Shown piece after piece: positions 31,761 through 41,000 of a stretch of 54,316 nucleotides of DNA. The translations under genes and the position numbers were made by a program. The notes beneath the pieces are model-generated. The model did not search any database. It was not told the origin of the DNA and saw nothing but the letters and a program-made list of their open reading frames with translations. The number at the start of each line of letters is the position of its first letter. Position 1 is the first letter of the stretch. The stretch is taken from assembly GCA_900314485.1 (NCBI GenBank), contig OMVL01000010.1, positions 1 through 54,316 of the forward strand, given 5' to 3'. Source of the DNA: an uncultured Eubacteriales bacterium (GTDB taxonomy: Bacteria; Bacillota; Clostridia; Oscillospirales; Oscillospiraceae).

Positions 31761-33134
31761 TCAGGCAACGTCTCCTACCTTGGAGATGACCTTGCGGTTG
31801 ATGCGGACAAAGAAGAAGAGCGTGGCCAGCAGGCTGGCAACCTCCGCAATGGGGACAGCCCACCAGACCGCATTCAGATTTCCGGTTCGAGCCAGCAGCC
31901 ACGCTACCGGCAGCAGCACGAGCATCTGGCGGGTAAGGGAGACGATCATGGAATACACGCCGTTGCCCAGTGCCTGAAAGACGCTGCCCAGGGCAATACA
32001 GACGCCGGCAAACACCAGACTGAGACTGATGATGCGCAGGGCAGGAACGCCGATGGTCAGCATCTGCTCCGATGCGTCAAAGATGCCCAGCAGCTGGACG
32101 GGGAAGAGGTTCATCACTGCCAGACCCAGCAGCATAATGCCGGCGCAGTAGACGGCGGCCAGCCGGGTGGTTTGCAGCATACGGCCCCGCTTTTGGGCGC
32201 CGTAGTTGTAGGCGATAATGGGAACGGTGGCGTTGTTCATGCCGAAGACCGGCATAAAGAAGAAGGACTGGAGCTTGAAATACACGCCAAAGACTGCTGA
32301 TGCCGTGGCGGTAAAGCCCAGCAGGATCTGATTCATGCCGTAGTACATCACGGAGCCAATGGAGCCCATGATGATGGAAGGGATGCCAACGGAGTAAATG
32401 CGGCGGATCGTGGGCCGGCTGGGCCGGAAGCACGCTTTGAACCGGACATGGATCTCCTTGTTGAAGGCTTGGTTGACAATGACTGCCACAATGGCGGCGA
32501 CAAACTGGCCAATGACAGTGGCTACGGCGGCGCCGGTGACACCCATGCGGGGAAAGGGGCCGATGCCGAAGATAAAGCAGGGGTCGAGGATGATGTTGGT
32601 CACAGCGCCTGCCAGCTGGGTCACCATGCTGGCAACGGTATGTCCTGTGGCCTGCAATATGCGCTCAAAGACCAGCTCCACATAGATGCCCTGACAGAAG
32701 AGACAGGCCACCGTCAGGTATTCCACACCGTACTCCATAATGTCGGGATAGTCTGCCACCTGACTGGCATAGAAGGGATAGATGCAAAAAACGCCCACCA
32801 GCATAAAGACGGCGGCGGAGCAGAGCGCCAGAAACACGCCGTTGCAAGCCGCCCGGTCGGCAGTGGCCTGATCCTTTTCCCCCAGAGACTTGGACAGCAT
32901 TGCATTCATGCCCACACCGGTTCCGGTACCCACGGCGATCATAACGGTCTGGATGGGGAAGGCCAGAGATACCGCCGTCAGTGCCGACTCTCCCAGTTTG
33001 GCGACAAAATAGCTGTCTACAATATTATAAAAGGCCTGCACCAGCATGGAGATAATAATGGGCAGGGCCATGGAGATCAGCAGCCGGTTGACCGGCAGGA
33101 CCCCCATCTTGTTTTCCTGTACCTGGTGTTCCAT
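31761..33134 (-). CDS. MATE family efflux transporter (second copy)
   Basis: A 457-residue 12-segment membrane protein of the MATE family. N-terminal PIIISMLVQAFYNIVDSYFVA and the central GAAVATVIGQFVAAIVA and FGMNNATVPIIAYNYGAQ are family hallmarks. The ATG at 33134 has only a weak GGAAA upstream, but it is the first suitable start after the promoter at 33174-33202; the frame extending to 33227 overlaps that promoter. Its sequence is clearly different from the MATE protein at 3062-4489. Likely exports a toxic compound or metabolite; substrate unknown. Confidence 0.88.
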   Translation of the reverse strand: MEHQVQENKMGVLPVNRLLISMALPIIISMLVQAFYNIVDSYFVAKLGESALTAVSLAFPIQTVMIAVGTGTGVGMNAMLSKSLGEKDQATADRAACNGVFLALCSAAVFMLVGVFCIYPFYASQVADYPDIMEYGVEYLTVACLFCQGIYVELVFERILQATGHTVASMVTQLAGAVTNIILDPCFIFGIGPFPRMGVTGAAVATVIGQFVAAIVAVIVNQAFNKEIHVRFKACFRPSRPTIRRIYSVGIPSIIMGSIGSVMYYGMNQILLGFTATASAVFGVYFKLQSFFFMPVFGMNNATVPIIAYNYGAQKRGRMLQTTRLAAVYCAGIMLLGLAVMNLFPVQLLGIFDASEQMLTIGVPALRIISLSLVFAGVCIALGSVFQALGNGVYSMIVSLTRQMLVLLPVAWLLARTGNLNAVWWAVPIAEVASLLATLFFFVRINRKVISKVGDVA

Positions 33135-33173
33135 ATGCGTTCTTTTTCCAACTTTCTTCTGTATTTCCGACCA

Positions 33174-33202
33174 ATTATAGACTAGAAAATCGGTCCCTTC
33201 AA
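33174..33202 (-). promoter_or_regulatory. Promoter of the second MATE gene
   Basis: On the minus strand TTGAAG, a 17-base spacer and a perfect TATAAT. It settles the start codon at 33134, about 33 bases downstream of the expected transcription start. Confidence 0.85.
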
Positions 33203-33274
33203 TCCCTTCCTGCCACTTTCGGCGCATTGGTGGTTTTCCTGCCGTTTTTCATTTGCCGCCTTGTCCATAATGGC

Positions 33275-33302
33275 AAAAGCTCCCCCGCCGCAGCGGGGGA
33301 GC
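33275..33302 (-). terminator. Terminator of the HtrA protease gene
   Basis: GCTCCCCCGC and GCGGGGGAGC form a perfect 10-bp stem with a 4-base loop; on the minus strand TTTTG follows. Confidence 0.82.
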
Positions 33303-33328
33303 AAAATGATGGGGGCGAGCGGGACGTT

Positions 33329-34822
33329 TTACCATCCGCCCTGGCCGAAGAAAAAGCTGTATGGGTCGTTGCCGCCGAAGGGGCTGTAGTAGCCATAGGG
33401 GTTGTTGTAGCCGTGGCTGTATTCGTTGCCGTTCTGGCTGCTCTGCCCATCGTCGGCGGAACCGGCGGCGCTCTGGGGCACCTCCTCGTCCAGGGTGACG
33501 GTGATGGTGAGATAAGTGCCCTCCCGGAAGACGGTGAGGAGCATCTCGTCCCCGGCCCGCAGAGCATTTTTGGCGTCGATCAGTTCTTCATAGGTGGTAA
33601 TGTCCTGATTATTTACCTGAGTGATGATGTCGCCCACCTGAATACCGGCGGTCTCGGCGCAGGAGCCTTCCTCCACGCTCCGGACGTAGGCGCCCACCAC
33701 CATGTTGGAGTACTGCTGCGCAGTGATGCTGCTGACGGTGGCGACAGAAATGCCCAGATGGGGCTTTCCGGTGATATAGCCGTGGGCAATGAGGTCGTCC
33801 GAAATGGCCAGAGCGTCGTTGATGGGGATGGCAAAGCCGATGCCCTCCACCGTGGCGGCGGAGGAATAGCCGCTGCTGGAATACTTGGCGTTGACCACGC
33901 CGATGACCTCGCCGTACTCATTGAACAGCGGGCCGCCGGAGTTGCCGGAGTTGACGGTGCAGTCGGTCTGCAGCACGTTCATCACTTTGCCGTCGCTCAT
34001 GGTGAGCGCCCGGTCCAGCCCGGAGACAGTGCCGGAGGTAAGCGTGTTTGCAAAGGTCCCCAGGGCGTTGCCGATGGCGGTGACGGTGCTGCCCACGGTG
34101 AGCTGGCCGGAGTCGCCCAGCACCACCGGCTTGAAGCTGCTGCCGTCTGCGGACTCAATTTTGATGATTGCCAGATCTGCGTCCTCGTCGCCGCCCACAT
34201 AGGCGGCCTCATAGCTGGTGGAGTCGATGAAGGTGCAGGAGATGGCCTGATAGCCCTCCACCACATGGTAGCAGGTGAGGATATAACCGTCCTCAGAGAT
34301 CAGAAAGCCGGTGCCGGCCCCGATGCCGTTGGCGGTCTGCACCTCAATGCTCACCACCGAGTCGGAGTAAGCGTCGTAGATCTGGCTGGGGGTCATGGCG
34401 TTTCCGGCGGCCACCTGTGCGACAGACGCTCCGTCCGCCCGGTCACTGACCTGAAGGGTGGGCCGGTCCGTGCCGCCCTCGGTGCTGACGGCGGTACCGT
34501 CAGAAGCAGCGCTGCTGTTCAGAGCGCCGAACATGAGATAGGCGCCTCCTGCGCCTGCGGCACCGCCGATGAGCAGACAGGCAAGCACGGCTGCAATGAC
34601 CTTGGCTGCCCTGGGCGTTGCGGATTTTTTCTTCCGATTGGGCTGAGGGGGAGAGACGGGAGGCGCCTGATAGGGAGAACCATCCGCAGGCTGAAAGCCG
34701 TAGCTGTAGCGGTATTCGCCGCTCGCCGGCTGCGGATCGCAGGGACGATCCTCGGGAGGACGGTTGTCGTTTTCCGGGGTAAAGCCGCTGCCGTAATTTT
34801 TGTCGTACATATTATAGGACAT
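33329..34822 (-). CDS. HtrA/DegP-like membrane-anchored serine protease with PDZ domain
   Basis: A 497-residue envelope quality-control protease. A Pro/Tyr-rich cytoplasmic N terminus (1-65) precedes one transmembrane segment (about 73-100). The trypsin-like domain has His186 in TCYHVVEG, Asp216 in EDADLAIIKI and Ser295 in NSGNSGGPL, and a PDZ domain lies at about 360-455. The C-terminal tail is unusually rich in Gly, Tyr, Asn and Phe (NPYGYYSPFGG type). The start is ATG at 34822 with AAGGAG 8 bases upstream; a GTG three codons earlier overlaps the ribosome site. No CssRS-like regulator is adjacent. Confidence 0.95.
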   Translation of the reverse strand: MSYNMYDKNYGSGFTPENDNRPPEDRPCDPQPASGEYRYSYGFQPADGSPYQAPPVSPPQPNRKKKSATPRAAKVIAAVLACLLIGGAAGAGGAYLMFGALNSSAASDGTAVSTEGGTDRPTLQVSDRADGASVAQVAAGNAMTPSQIYDAYSDSVVSIEVQTANGIGAGTGFLISEDGYILTCYHVVEGYQAISCTFIDSTSYEAAYVGGDEDADLAIIKIESADGSSFKPVVLGDSGQLTVGSTVTAIGNALGTFANTLTSGTVSGLDRALTMSDGKVMNVLQTDCTVNSGNSGGPLFNEYGEVIGVVNAKYSSSGYSSAATVEGIGFAIPINDALAISDDLIAHGYITGKPHLGISVATVSSITAQQYSNMVVGAYVRSVEEGSCAETAGIQVGDIITQVNNQDITTYEELIDAKNALRAGDEMLLTVFREGTYLTITVTLDEEVPQSAAGSADDGQSSQNGNEYSHGYNNPYGYYSPFGGNDPYSFFFGQGGW

Positions 34823-34992
34823 ATGAGACACTCCTTTATGGGGCCGAAGACAGCCCGCTTGCTTTCTGAGTAAAAGGATAGTCTGTTATTGTGTCCAAAT
34901 TGTGAAGGATCATACGCAAAAATCTGAATATAAGCTGAAAATCTTTTAAGGTTAGCGGTTTTACGGGCAAAAGGTTGGGAAAGACGCAATAA

Positions 34993-35017
34993 CCGCCCCG
35001 GCTTTTGGCCGGGGCGG
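34993..35017 (-). terminator. Hairpin terminator after prfB
   Basis: CCGCCCCGGC and GCCGGGGCGG pair perfectly around a 5-base loop. The minus-strand tail TTATTGCGT is only partly T-rich. It lies 20 bases after the prfB stop. Confidence 0.7.
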
Positions 35018-35036
35018 CAGTGCATTGCGGGGGAAA

Positions 35037-36164
35037 TTATTTGGTGGCCCATTCGCCCGTGGCGTCACAGGTGAGGTAGGCGTTGATAAACCCGTCCAGA
35101 TCGCCGTCCATGACGGCGTTCACGTTGCTGGTCTCGTAGGCGGTGCGGGTATCCTTGACCAGAGTATAGGGCATAAAGACGTAGGAGCGAATCTGGCTGC
35201 CCCACTCAATCTTCATCTGTACGCCCTTCAGGTCGGAGATCTTCTCGGCGTGCTGCTGCATCTTCATTTCCACCAGCTTGGCCCGGAGCATGCGCATACA
35301 GTTCTCCCGGTTCTGGAGCTGGCTCCGCTCCGTCTGGCAGGAGACCACGACCCCGGTGGGCTTGTGGATGAGCCGGACGGCGGAGGAGGTCTTGTTGATG
35401 TGCTGTCCGCCTGCGCCGGAGGAGCGGAAGACCTGCATCTCAATATCCTCCTGCCGAATCTCCACGTCCACATCGTCAGGCAGCTCCGGCATGACCTCGA
35501 TAGCGGCAAAGGAGGTCTGGCGGCGGGCGTTTGCGTCAAAGGGAGAGACCCGGACCAGCCGGTGGACTCCGTGCTCGGAGCGGAGATAGCCGTAGGCATT
35601 CTCGCCTTCGATCGAGAGGCAGGCGGATTTGATGCCCGCCTCGTCTCCGTCCTGATAGTCCATGGTCTTGACGGTGAAGCCGTGGCGCTCGCCCCAGCGG
35701 ACGTACATGCGGAAGAGCATCTGGGCCCAGTCCTGGGCCTCGGTGCCGCCGGCGCCGGCGTGGAAGGTGATGATGGCGTTGGAATTGTCGTACTCGCCCT
35801 TGAAGAGGGTCTCCATCCGGGCGGACTCCAGATCGGACTCCAGCTTGGCGTAGCCCTCTTCCAACTCCTCCACCATAGAGTCGTCGTCCTCTTCCATGCC
35901 CATCTCGCACAGCACCAGCAGGTCCTCCAGCTGGCTTTTGCGCTTGTTCTGGGCCTCCAGCTTGTCCTGGAGGGTCTTGATGCGGGTGCTCACCTTTTGG
36001 GCCTTGGCCATGTCGTTCCAGAAACCGTCGGCGGTGGCCTGCATCTGGAGCATCTCCAGCTCCTGCTCGGCGGCGGAGAGATTCAGGCTCTTGCCCAGTT
36101 CATCCAGAACGGGCTGGAGGTTGTTCAGTTTTACCTTGTATTCATCAAACTTGATGGATGCCAT
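35037..36164 (-). CDS. prfB: Peptide chain release factor 2, uninterrupted reading frame
   Basis: A 375-residue class I release factor for UGA and UAA. SPF at 207-209 recognises the stop codon and GGQ at 252-254 triggers peptide release. In many bacteria prfB is read through an in-frame UGA by +1 frameshifting near codon 25; here the region around residues 24-30 (GKSLNLS) is one continuous frame without the CTTTGA slippery site, so the feedback loop is absent. The ribosome site is weak (GAGTGG). It has its own consensus promoter. Confidence 0.97.
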   Translation of the reverse strand: MASIKFDEYKVKLNNLQPVLDELGKSLNLSAAEQELEMLQMQATADGFWNDMAKAQKVSTRIKTLQDKLEAQNKRKSQLEDLLVLCEMGMEEDDDSMVEELEEGYAKLESDLESARMETLFKGEYDNSNAIITFHAGAGGTEAQDWAQMLFRMYVRWGERHGFTVKTMDYQDGDEAGIKSACLSIEGENAYGYLRSEHGVHRLVRVSPFDANARRQTSFAAIEVMPELPDDVDVEIRQEDIEMQVFRSSGAGGQHINKTSSAVRLIHKPTGVVVSCQTERSQLQNRENCMRMLRAKLVEMKMQQHAEKISDLKGVQMKIEWGSQIRSYVFMPYTLVKDTRTAYETSNVNAVMDGDLDGFINAYLTCDATGEWATK

Positions 36165-36199
36165 GGTTATCCACTCACTTTACACATAATTTCTATCAT

Positions 36200-36228
36200 A
36201 TTATATCCAAAGTTGGAAGGTCTGTAAA
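36200..36228 (-). promoter_or_regulatory. Promoter of prfB
   Basis: On the minus strand TTTACA, a 17-base spacer and a perfect TATAAT, about 36 bases before the start codon. Confidence 0.82.
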
Positions 36229-36284
36229 GGGAAAAGTGCGGGAGCGGGCGGGAGAGGCGGGCGGTACAAAAGAAACGGGGGAAA

Positions 36285-36313
36285 TTGACCTTTTTTTTTC
36301 TGCGTGCTATACT
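36285..36313 (+). promoter_or_regulatory. Promoter of the DUF975 gene and tyrA
   Basis: TTGACC (36285-36290), a 17-base spacer containing nine T residues, and TATACT (36308-36313). Transcription would begin near 36320, which places the start codon of the membrane protein at 36347 rather than at the earlier ATG 36320. Confidence 0.8.
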
Positions 36314-36346
36314 GACTCTATGTTGAATGAAAGAGGAGTGGTTGGG

Positions 36347-37156
36347 ATGAGTCCAATCGACCGCAAAGCACTCAAAGCCAGATCCAAAGAGCTGATTCGG
36401 GGGGTGCAGCCTGCAATCTGGTCGGTGACGCTGATCTATCTGCTGGCCACCAACTGGGTAGACAATCTGGTGGGCCTGCTCAGCCCCGTCACCTCCCGAC
36501 TGAATGAACTGGAGCTGACCATGTTGAAGGCTATGAGCCAAAATGATGCGGCCGCTCTTTCCAATGCTGTGGAGACCTCCCGGCAGATCTTTACCAGTAC
36601 CGGGGGCTATATCACGCTGCTGCTGTCCGTTTTGATCCTCCTATACACGCTGGTGGTCCGATACGGCTTTACCAGCTACTGCATGCAGGCGGTCCGTGGG
36701 CAAGGGGCTGACCACCGGGAACTGTTTTCCCGGTTTTATATGGCGGGCAAGATCATTCTGGCGGAGATTTTACAGACACTCATCACTTATCTGGGCTTGA
36801 TCGCGTTCATTGCCCCGGGCGTTATTGCGTACTACTGCTATTCCATGGTGCCCTATTGCCTGCTGGATGACCCGGACTGCTCCGTGCTGAAGGCTTTCCG
36901 CCGGAGCAGAGAGATGACCCGGGGGCGAAAGACAGAGCTGTTCGCGCTGGATCTGTCCTTCCTCCTGTGGGTCCTGGGCGGATATGTGCTTGACTATCTG
37001 GTGACTCGCATGGTTGGCGGCCTGGCGGGCGGTCTGCTGGGAGCGGCTGCGGTGACGGCATACGAATGCTTCCTGCTGCCTTACGTCCAGTTGACGGGTG
37101 CACAGTATTATGAAGCGATGCGTCCCCGGCCGGCAGAGAACGACGGGATCTATTGA
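36347..37156 (+). CDS. DUF975 family integral membrane protein
   Basis: A 269-residue membrane protein with about five to six hydrophobic segments. The N-terminal DRKALKARSKELIRG is the amphipathic start typical of DUF975, and the central FIAPGVIAYYCYSMVPYCLLDD plus KAFRRSREMTRGRKTELF match the family core. Function is unknown; members are common in Firmicutes. GAGGAG lies 8 bases before the chosen ATG. Its stop is followed after 14 bases by tyrA, with which it probably shares a transcript, though no functional link is apparent. Confidence 0.85.
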   Translation: MSPIDRKALKARSKELIRGVQPAIWSVTLIYLLATNWVDNLVGLLSPVTSRLNELELTMLKAMSQNDAAALSNAVETSRQIFTSTGGYITLLLSVLILLYTLVVRYGFTSYCMQAVRGQGADHRELFSRFYMAGKIILAEILQTLITYLGLIAFIAPGVIAYYCYSMVPYCLLDDPDCSVLKAFRRSREMTRGRKTELFALDLSFLLWVLGGYVLDYLVTRMVGGLAGGLLGAAAVTAYECFLLPYVQLTGAQYYEAMRPRPAENDGIY

Positions 37157-37170
37157 GAGGGTGCTTGGAG

Positions 37171-38040
37171 ATGAAGCAGGAAAAGATCATCGCCGTCGTG
37201 GGCCTTGGCCTGATCGGCGGCTCTATGGCGGCGGCCCTGCGGGGCTTTGAGGACTATACCGTGGTGGGCGTGGTGCGCCGTCAGGAGACGGCGGAGTATG
37301 CCATGAGCCACGGCGTCTGCGACCGGGTGACGCTGGAGCCTATGGAGGTGCTGCCGAAGGCGGACATCGTCTATCTCTGTATGAACCCCCGGGGCATTGT
37401 GGAGTACCTGGCAAAATACCGGGGTGCCTTCAAGCCTGGCGCTCTGGTCACTGATGTGGGCGGCGTCAAGACCGCCATTATGGAGGGAGCGAAGGTGCTG
37501 CCGGAGACGGTGGACTTCATCGGCTGCCATCCCATGGCGGGCACCGAGTTCTCCGGCATTGAGCACTCCTTCCCCACCATGTTCCAGAGAGCCCACTTTA
37601 TTCTGACCCCCGGCGAGAAAAGCACCGAAGAGCACATGGATCTCATGCGCCGCATCTCCGCCCATATCGGCTGCTCCGACGTGGTGGTCACTACCCCGGA
37701 GCGGCACGACGCCATCATCGCCTACACCAGCCAGGTGATGCACATTATCGCCGTGGCGGTCTGCGACGACGAGGATCTGTTCCAGTGCCGGGGCTTTGAA
37801 GGCGGCTCCTTCCGGGACTGCACCCGTGTGGCAGCGCTGGATGTGGATTTGTGGACCCAGCTGTTTTCTATGAATGCCCCTGCCCTCACTAAGGTCATCG
37901 AGCGGCTGGAGGATAATCTCCACGCCTATAAAGAGGCGGTCCAGAGCGGCGACACCAAGATGCTGGCGGAAAAGCTGGCATGGTCTGCCAATCGGAAGCG
38001 GCAGATGAATCTGCCCGGGCCGGGACAGATCATGCTCTAA
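37171..38040 (+). CDS. tyrA: Prephenate dehydrogenase
   Basis: A 289-residue NAD(P)-dependent enzyme of tyrosine synthesis. The Rossmann motif GLGLIGGS is at 11-18, the DVGGVKTAI segment and the GCHPMAGTEFSGI motif with the catalytic His follow, and the all-helical C-terminal domain ends the protein. There is no chorismate mutase or ACT domain. The start ATG 37171 is preceded by GAGAGGG; a TTG six codons earlier lies in the preceding gene end. It stands apart from the trp operon and no other aromatic pathway gene is adjacent. Confidence 0.95.
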   Translation: MKQEKIIAVVGLGLIGGSMAAALRGFEDYTVVGVVRRQETAEYAMSHGVCDRVTLEPMEVLPKADIVYLCMNPRGIVEYLAKYRGAFKPGALVTDVGGVKTAIMEGAKVLPETVDFIGCHPMAGTEFSGIEHSFPTMFQRAHFILTPGEKSTEEHMDLMRRISAHIGCSDVVVTTPERHDAIIAYTSQVMHIIAVAVCDDEDLFQCRGFEGGSFRDCTRVAALDVDLWTQLFSMNAPALTKVIERLEDNLHAYKEAVQSGDTKMLAEKLAWSANRKRQMNLPGPGQIML

Positions 38041-38053
38041 AAACAACAAAAAT

Positions 38054-38091
38054 GCACCACCCCCGGAGGAGATTTACTCCGGGGGTGGTGC
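38054..38091. terminator. Bidirectional terminator between tyrA and the TagF-like gene
   Basis: A 15-bp perfect stem, GCACCACCCCCGGAG with its complement, around an 8-base loop. On the minus strand it is followed by ATTTTTGTTGTTTTT, so it is strongest for the TagF-like gene; tyrA converges on it from the other side. Confidence 0.93.
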
Positions 38092-38095
38092 TCTG

Positions 38096-41000
38096 TTACC
38101 AGTGCCGCTTCATAATCTCTTCGCAGACGCGCTGACTGTTGTTGTGGTCGATATAGGCGTACATCTTCGGCCGCATCTCGGCATATTTCTCCGGCAGGCG
38201 GAAGTCGCTTTCGGCGTACTGCTCCAGGGCGTTCAGCAGTTCCTCCGGCGTTATGACCCGGTCTCCGAACAGTTCGGTCTCCATGTCGATATAGGAGCCT
38301 GTGGTCTCATTGTACTGCTCCAGGTCGAACTGGTAAAACAGAACGGGCTTGCCCTGATAGTACACATCCCAGCAGACGCTGGAATAGTCGGTGATCAGCA
38401 GCTTGCAGCCCATAATGAGCTGATTCAGCGGCTCGGTGCCGAAGGGGATGAGCCGCACCCGGCCGCCCTCGGTGATGGAGAAGTTGGAGATATATTCCCG
38501 GAATTTCGGGTGGATATAGAAGTCCAGATACAGATCCTGCCGTTCCAGCAGGTCGAAGAGCCGGGAGTCGTTTAAGAGGGACATATAGTTCCGGTAGTAG
38601 TCACTGGAAGTGAAAACAACGTCAGAGACTTCCTCCAGCCAGTTTCGCCAGGTGGGCATGACCAAAATGCGCCGCTCTTTCAATCCCTTGTCCTCCAGCA
38701 CATCCCAGCGGGCAAGGCCGGTGATGACCACATCCTCGGTGGGATAGGCCATCTCACTCACAATGATGTCGTGCTCCCGCTGATTGGAGGTGATGAACAG
38801 CTGAACGGCGTTGGTGCCCTTGCTGTAAAATTCTACCCGCTTCAGGGCGATGACGCCATGCTGGAGAAAGACCAGCTTTTTGTTGTACTGGATGCGGGGG
38901 AGGATGATGCTCTCCTTGGCCCGCCAGGCGTAGGCGTGGGCCTTGGAGTCACTGGAGATGAGCAGCCGGGCGGAGAGAATATAGATCATATGCCTCAGGC
39001 TCATAAACTGAATCACATGATCCTTATAGGGCAGCAGCCGCTCTTTGTAGTCCGGCTGCTTTTTGTCGATGACAAAGTAGATGCTGCGATGCATCTTCTG
39101 CTCCATGCCGTTTTCCATACAGTGGCGGAAAAAGTAGAAGCCGTTGTCCTGGGCCATGCAGCAGTATTTTTCATAGCACAGGAAAATGCTCTTTTTGGCC
39201 AGCTGCTTTCGGAAGAGGCGGGAGAGGATCAGAGCAATGCGCTCCTTCATGCGGAAACGGAAACCGCTGTATGGGCTGTAATCCTGACATACCAGGGCAA
39301 AGCCGTTGCCAGCCGTCCGATAGAGGGAGACGGAGAGATCGCTGCCCTGACGGTAGCTGTCGGTAAAAACGGTCCGGCGCAGGCGGAGCCATCTCCGCTT
39401 CAGGCCTTTGTGCAGATCGGAGCGATTCTGCTCTGTGGCAGCCACCACGCGCAGGAGATACTGCCGGCCATCCTCTCCCTCAAAGACGGCCCGGATGTCC
39501 CAGTACAGGGGGGTGAGGGCAATGGGAGAGAGGTCAATTTTCGCCGCCATGTGAAATACACCGTCCCGCTCTGCCAGCTGGCTGGCAGGGAAATAGCGCA
39601 TACTCCTGTCGATCTCCAGCTTAAAGCGGTGGACCAGCATCACACCTGCCCAGCGGCCAGGGATCCCGGCAGGGCAGCGGAGACGGAGCCGAAGCGTGGT
39701 GCCATGGAGACTGGCTCTGTCGCAGCGGGCGATTATCTGAGGTTCATAGCGGTACAGAGGGTCTGCCAGCTGCAGCTGGCAATAGCCCTCGGTGAGGCAG
39801 GAGAGCAGTCCCTCCACAGAGTGGTCGCCCACAGGCGCCTCGCCCATGGGGGAGCCGAAGGCCGCTGAGTAGTCCAGATATTCCCGGTCGGTATTCAACC
39901 TGCGGCGGACGGTCCGGGCGGGACAGCGCAGGCGCATGTGATACCAGTCCTCTCCCTGATGAATGGCCAGAGCCAGATCCCACTGGGCAATGCGGCTGGT
40001 CTGAATGCGGTCGATCATGGGGGATAGGTCGGCGGAGAGGAGGGAGTAGCTGGGGGTGACGGAGAGCAACCGCACCGGCAGAAGACAGCGCTGGTTCTGC
40101 CGGCTGGCAACGATGCAGACTTCGTCCTGATTGGTGAGCAGGAAGCGGTGCAGCTCCATCTGCCACTGCCAGTTCCGGCCGCCCAGGTCGGTAATGGCGC
40201 AGTGGCCCGTTTCCGGGAGAAGGCCATTTTCCAGCGCCTGATCCAGACGGGCGGCGGGAATGTTCTGCTGACAGGAGGGGCGATGGGGCAGGGCCACAAA
40301 GGAGGGATGACACAGCTCGTCCAATTTGACATAGCAGGCCCGGTCCTCGTTTTGCAGATAGGGCAGACCGTTGGCCCGGTCCTCCAGACGGATGTGAAGC
40401 TCACTGTCAATGACGCAGAGGGGGACGTGGAACAGCAGATCTCCCTCCTGCTCCACTACGCCGGAGAGGACATATTCCCTGCCGTCCATGGGCAGTGCGC
40501 TCAGGGGCAGACAGGCCCAGCGGCCGCCGCTGCGCTGTGTAAAGGAGAAAAAGCGCCCGGTTCCTTCATTGCCGTCCGTGGGACGGAGGGAGAGCCCCAA
40601 CAGCTCCGGCGCTCCGGCGGGTGCTGCCGCCTGCCACCAGAGACAGTCCTCCCGCTCTTCCATCCGGGTCAGACCATAGGTCATCTGCATCTCGTAGCGA
40701 AGACTTCTGGGGACCAGGCGGAGGGCCAGGTCAACCGTCTTTTTGCCGGTTACGGCGTAGGTTGGGACAGCCTCAAAAAAGCGGCCGTCCCGACAAAAGC
40801 TGTCTACGGGACCGGCAAAGAGGTCCCGGTTGTCGTAGAGGTAGAGGGAGCGGGCGGCGGTTTTCATCCGCTGGAGCAGCCGCAGGGCACGGAGGGGATA
40901 CAGGACCAGCCCACGCTCCGTCTCCTGTGCCAGCGCCAGACACAGCGGGCGGTTATCCTCCGGGTCAAAAGCTGCCTCAGAACCGGCCATATCGGCGGTA

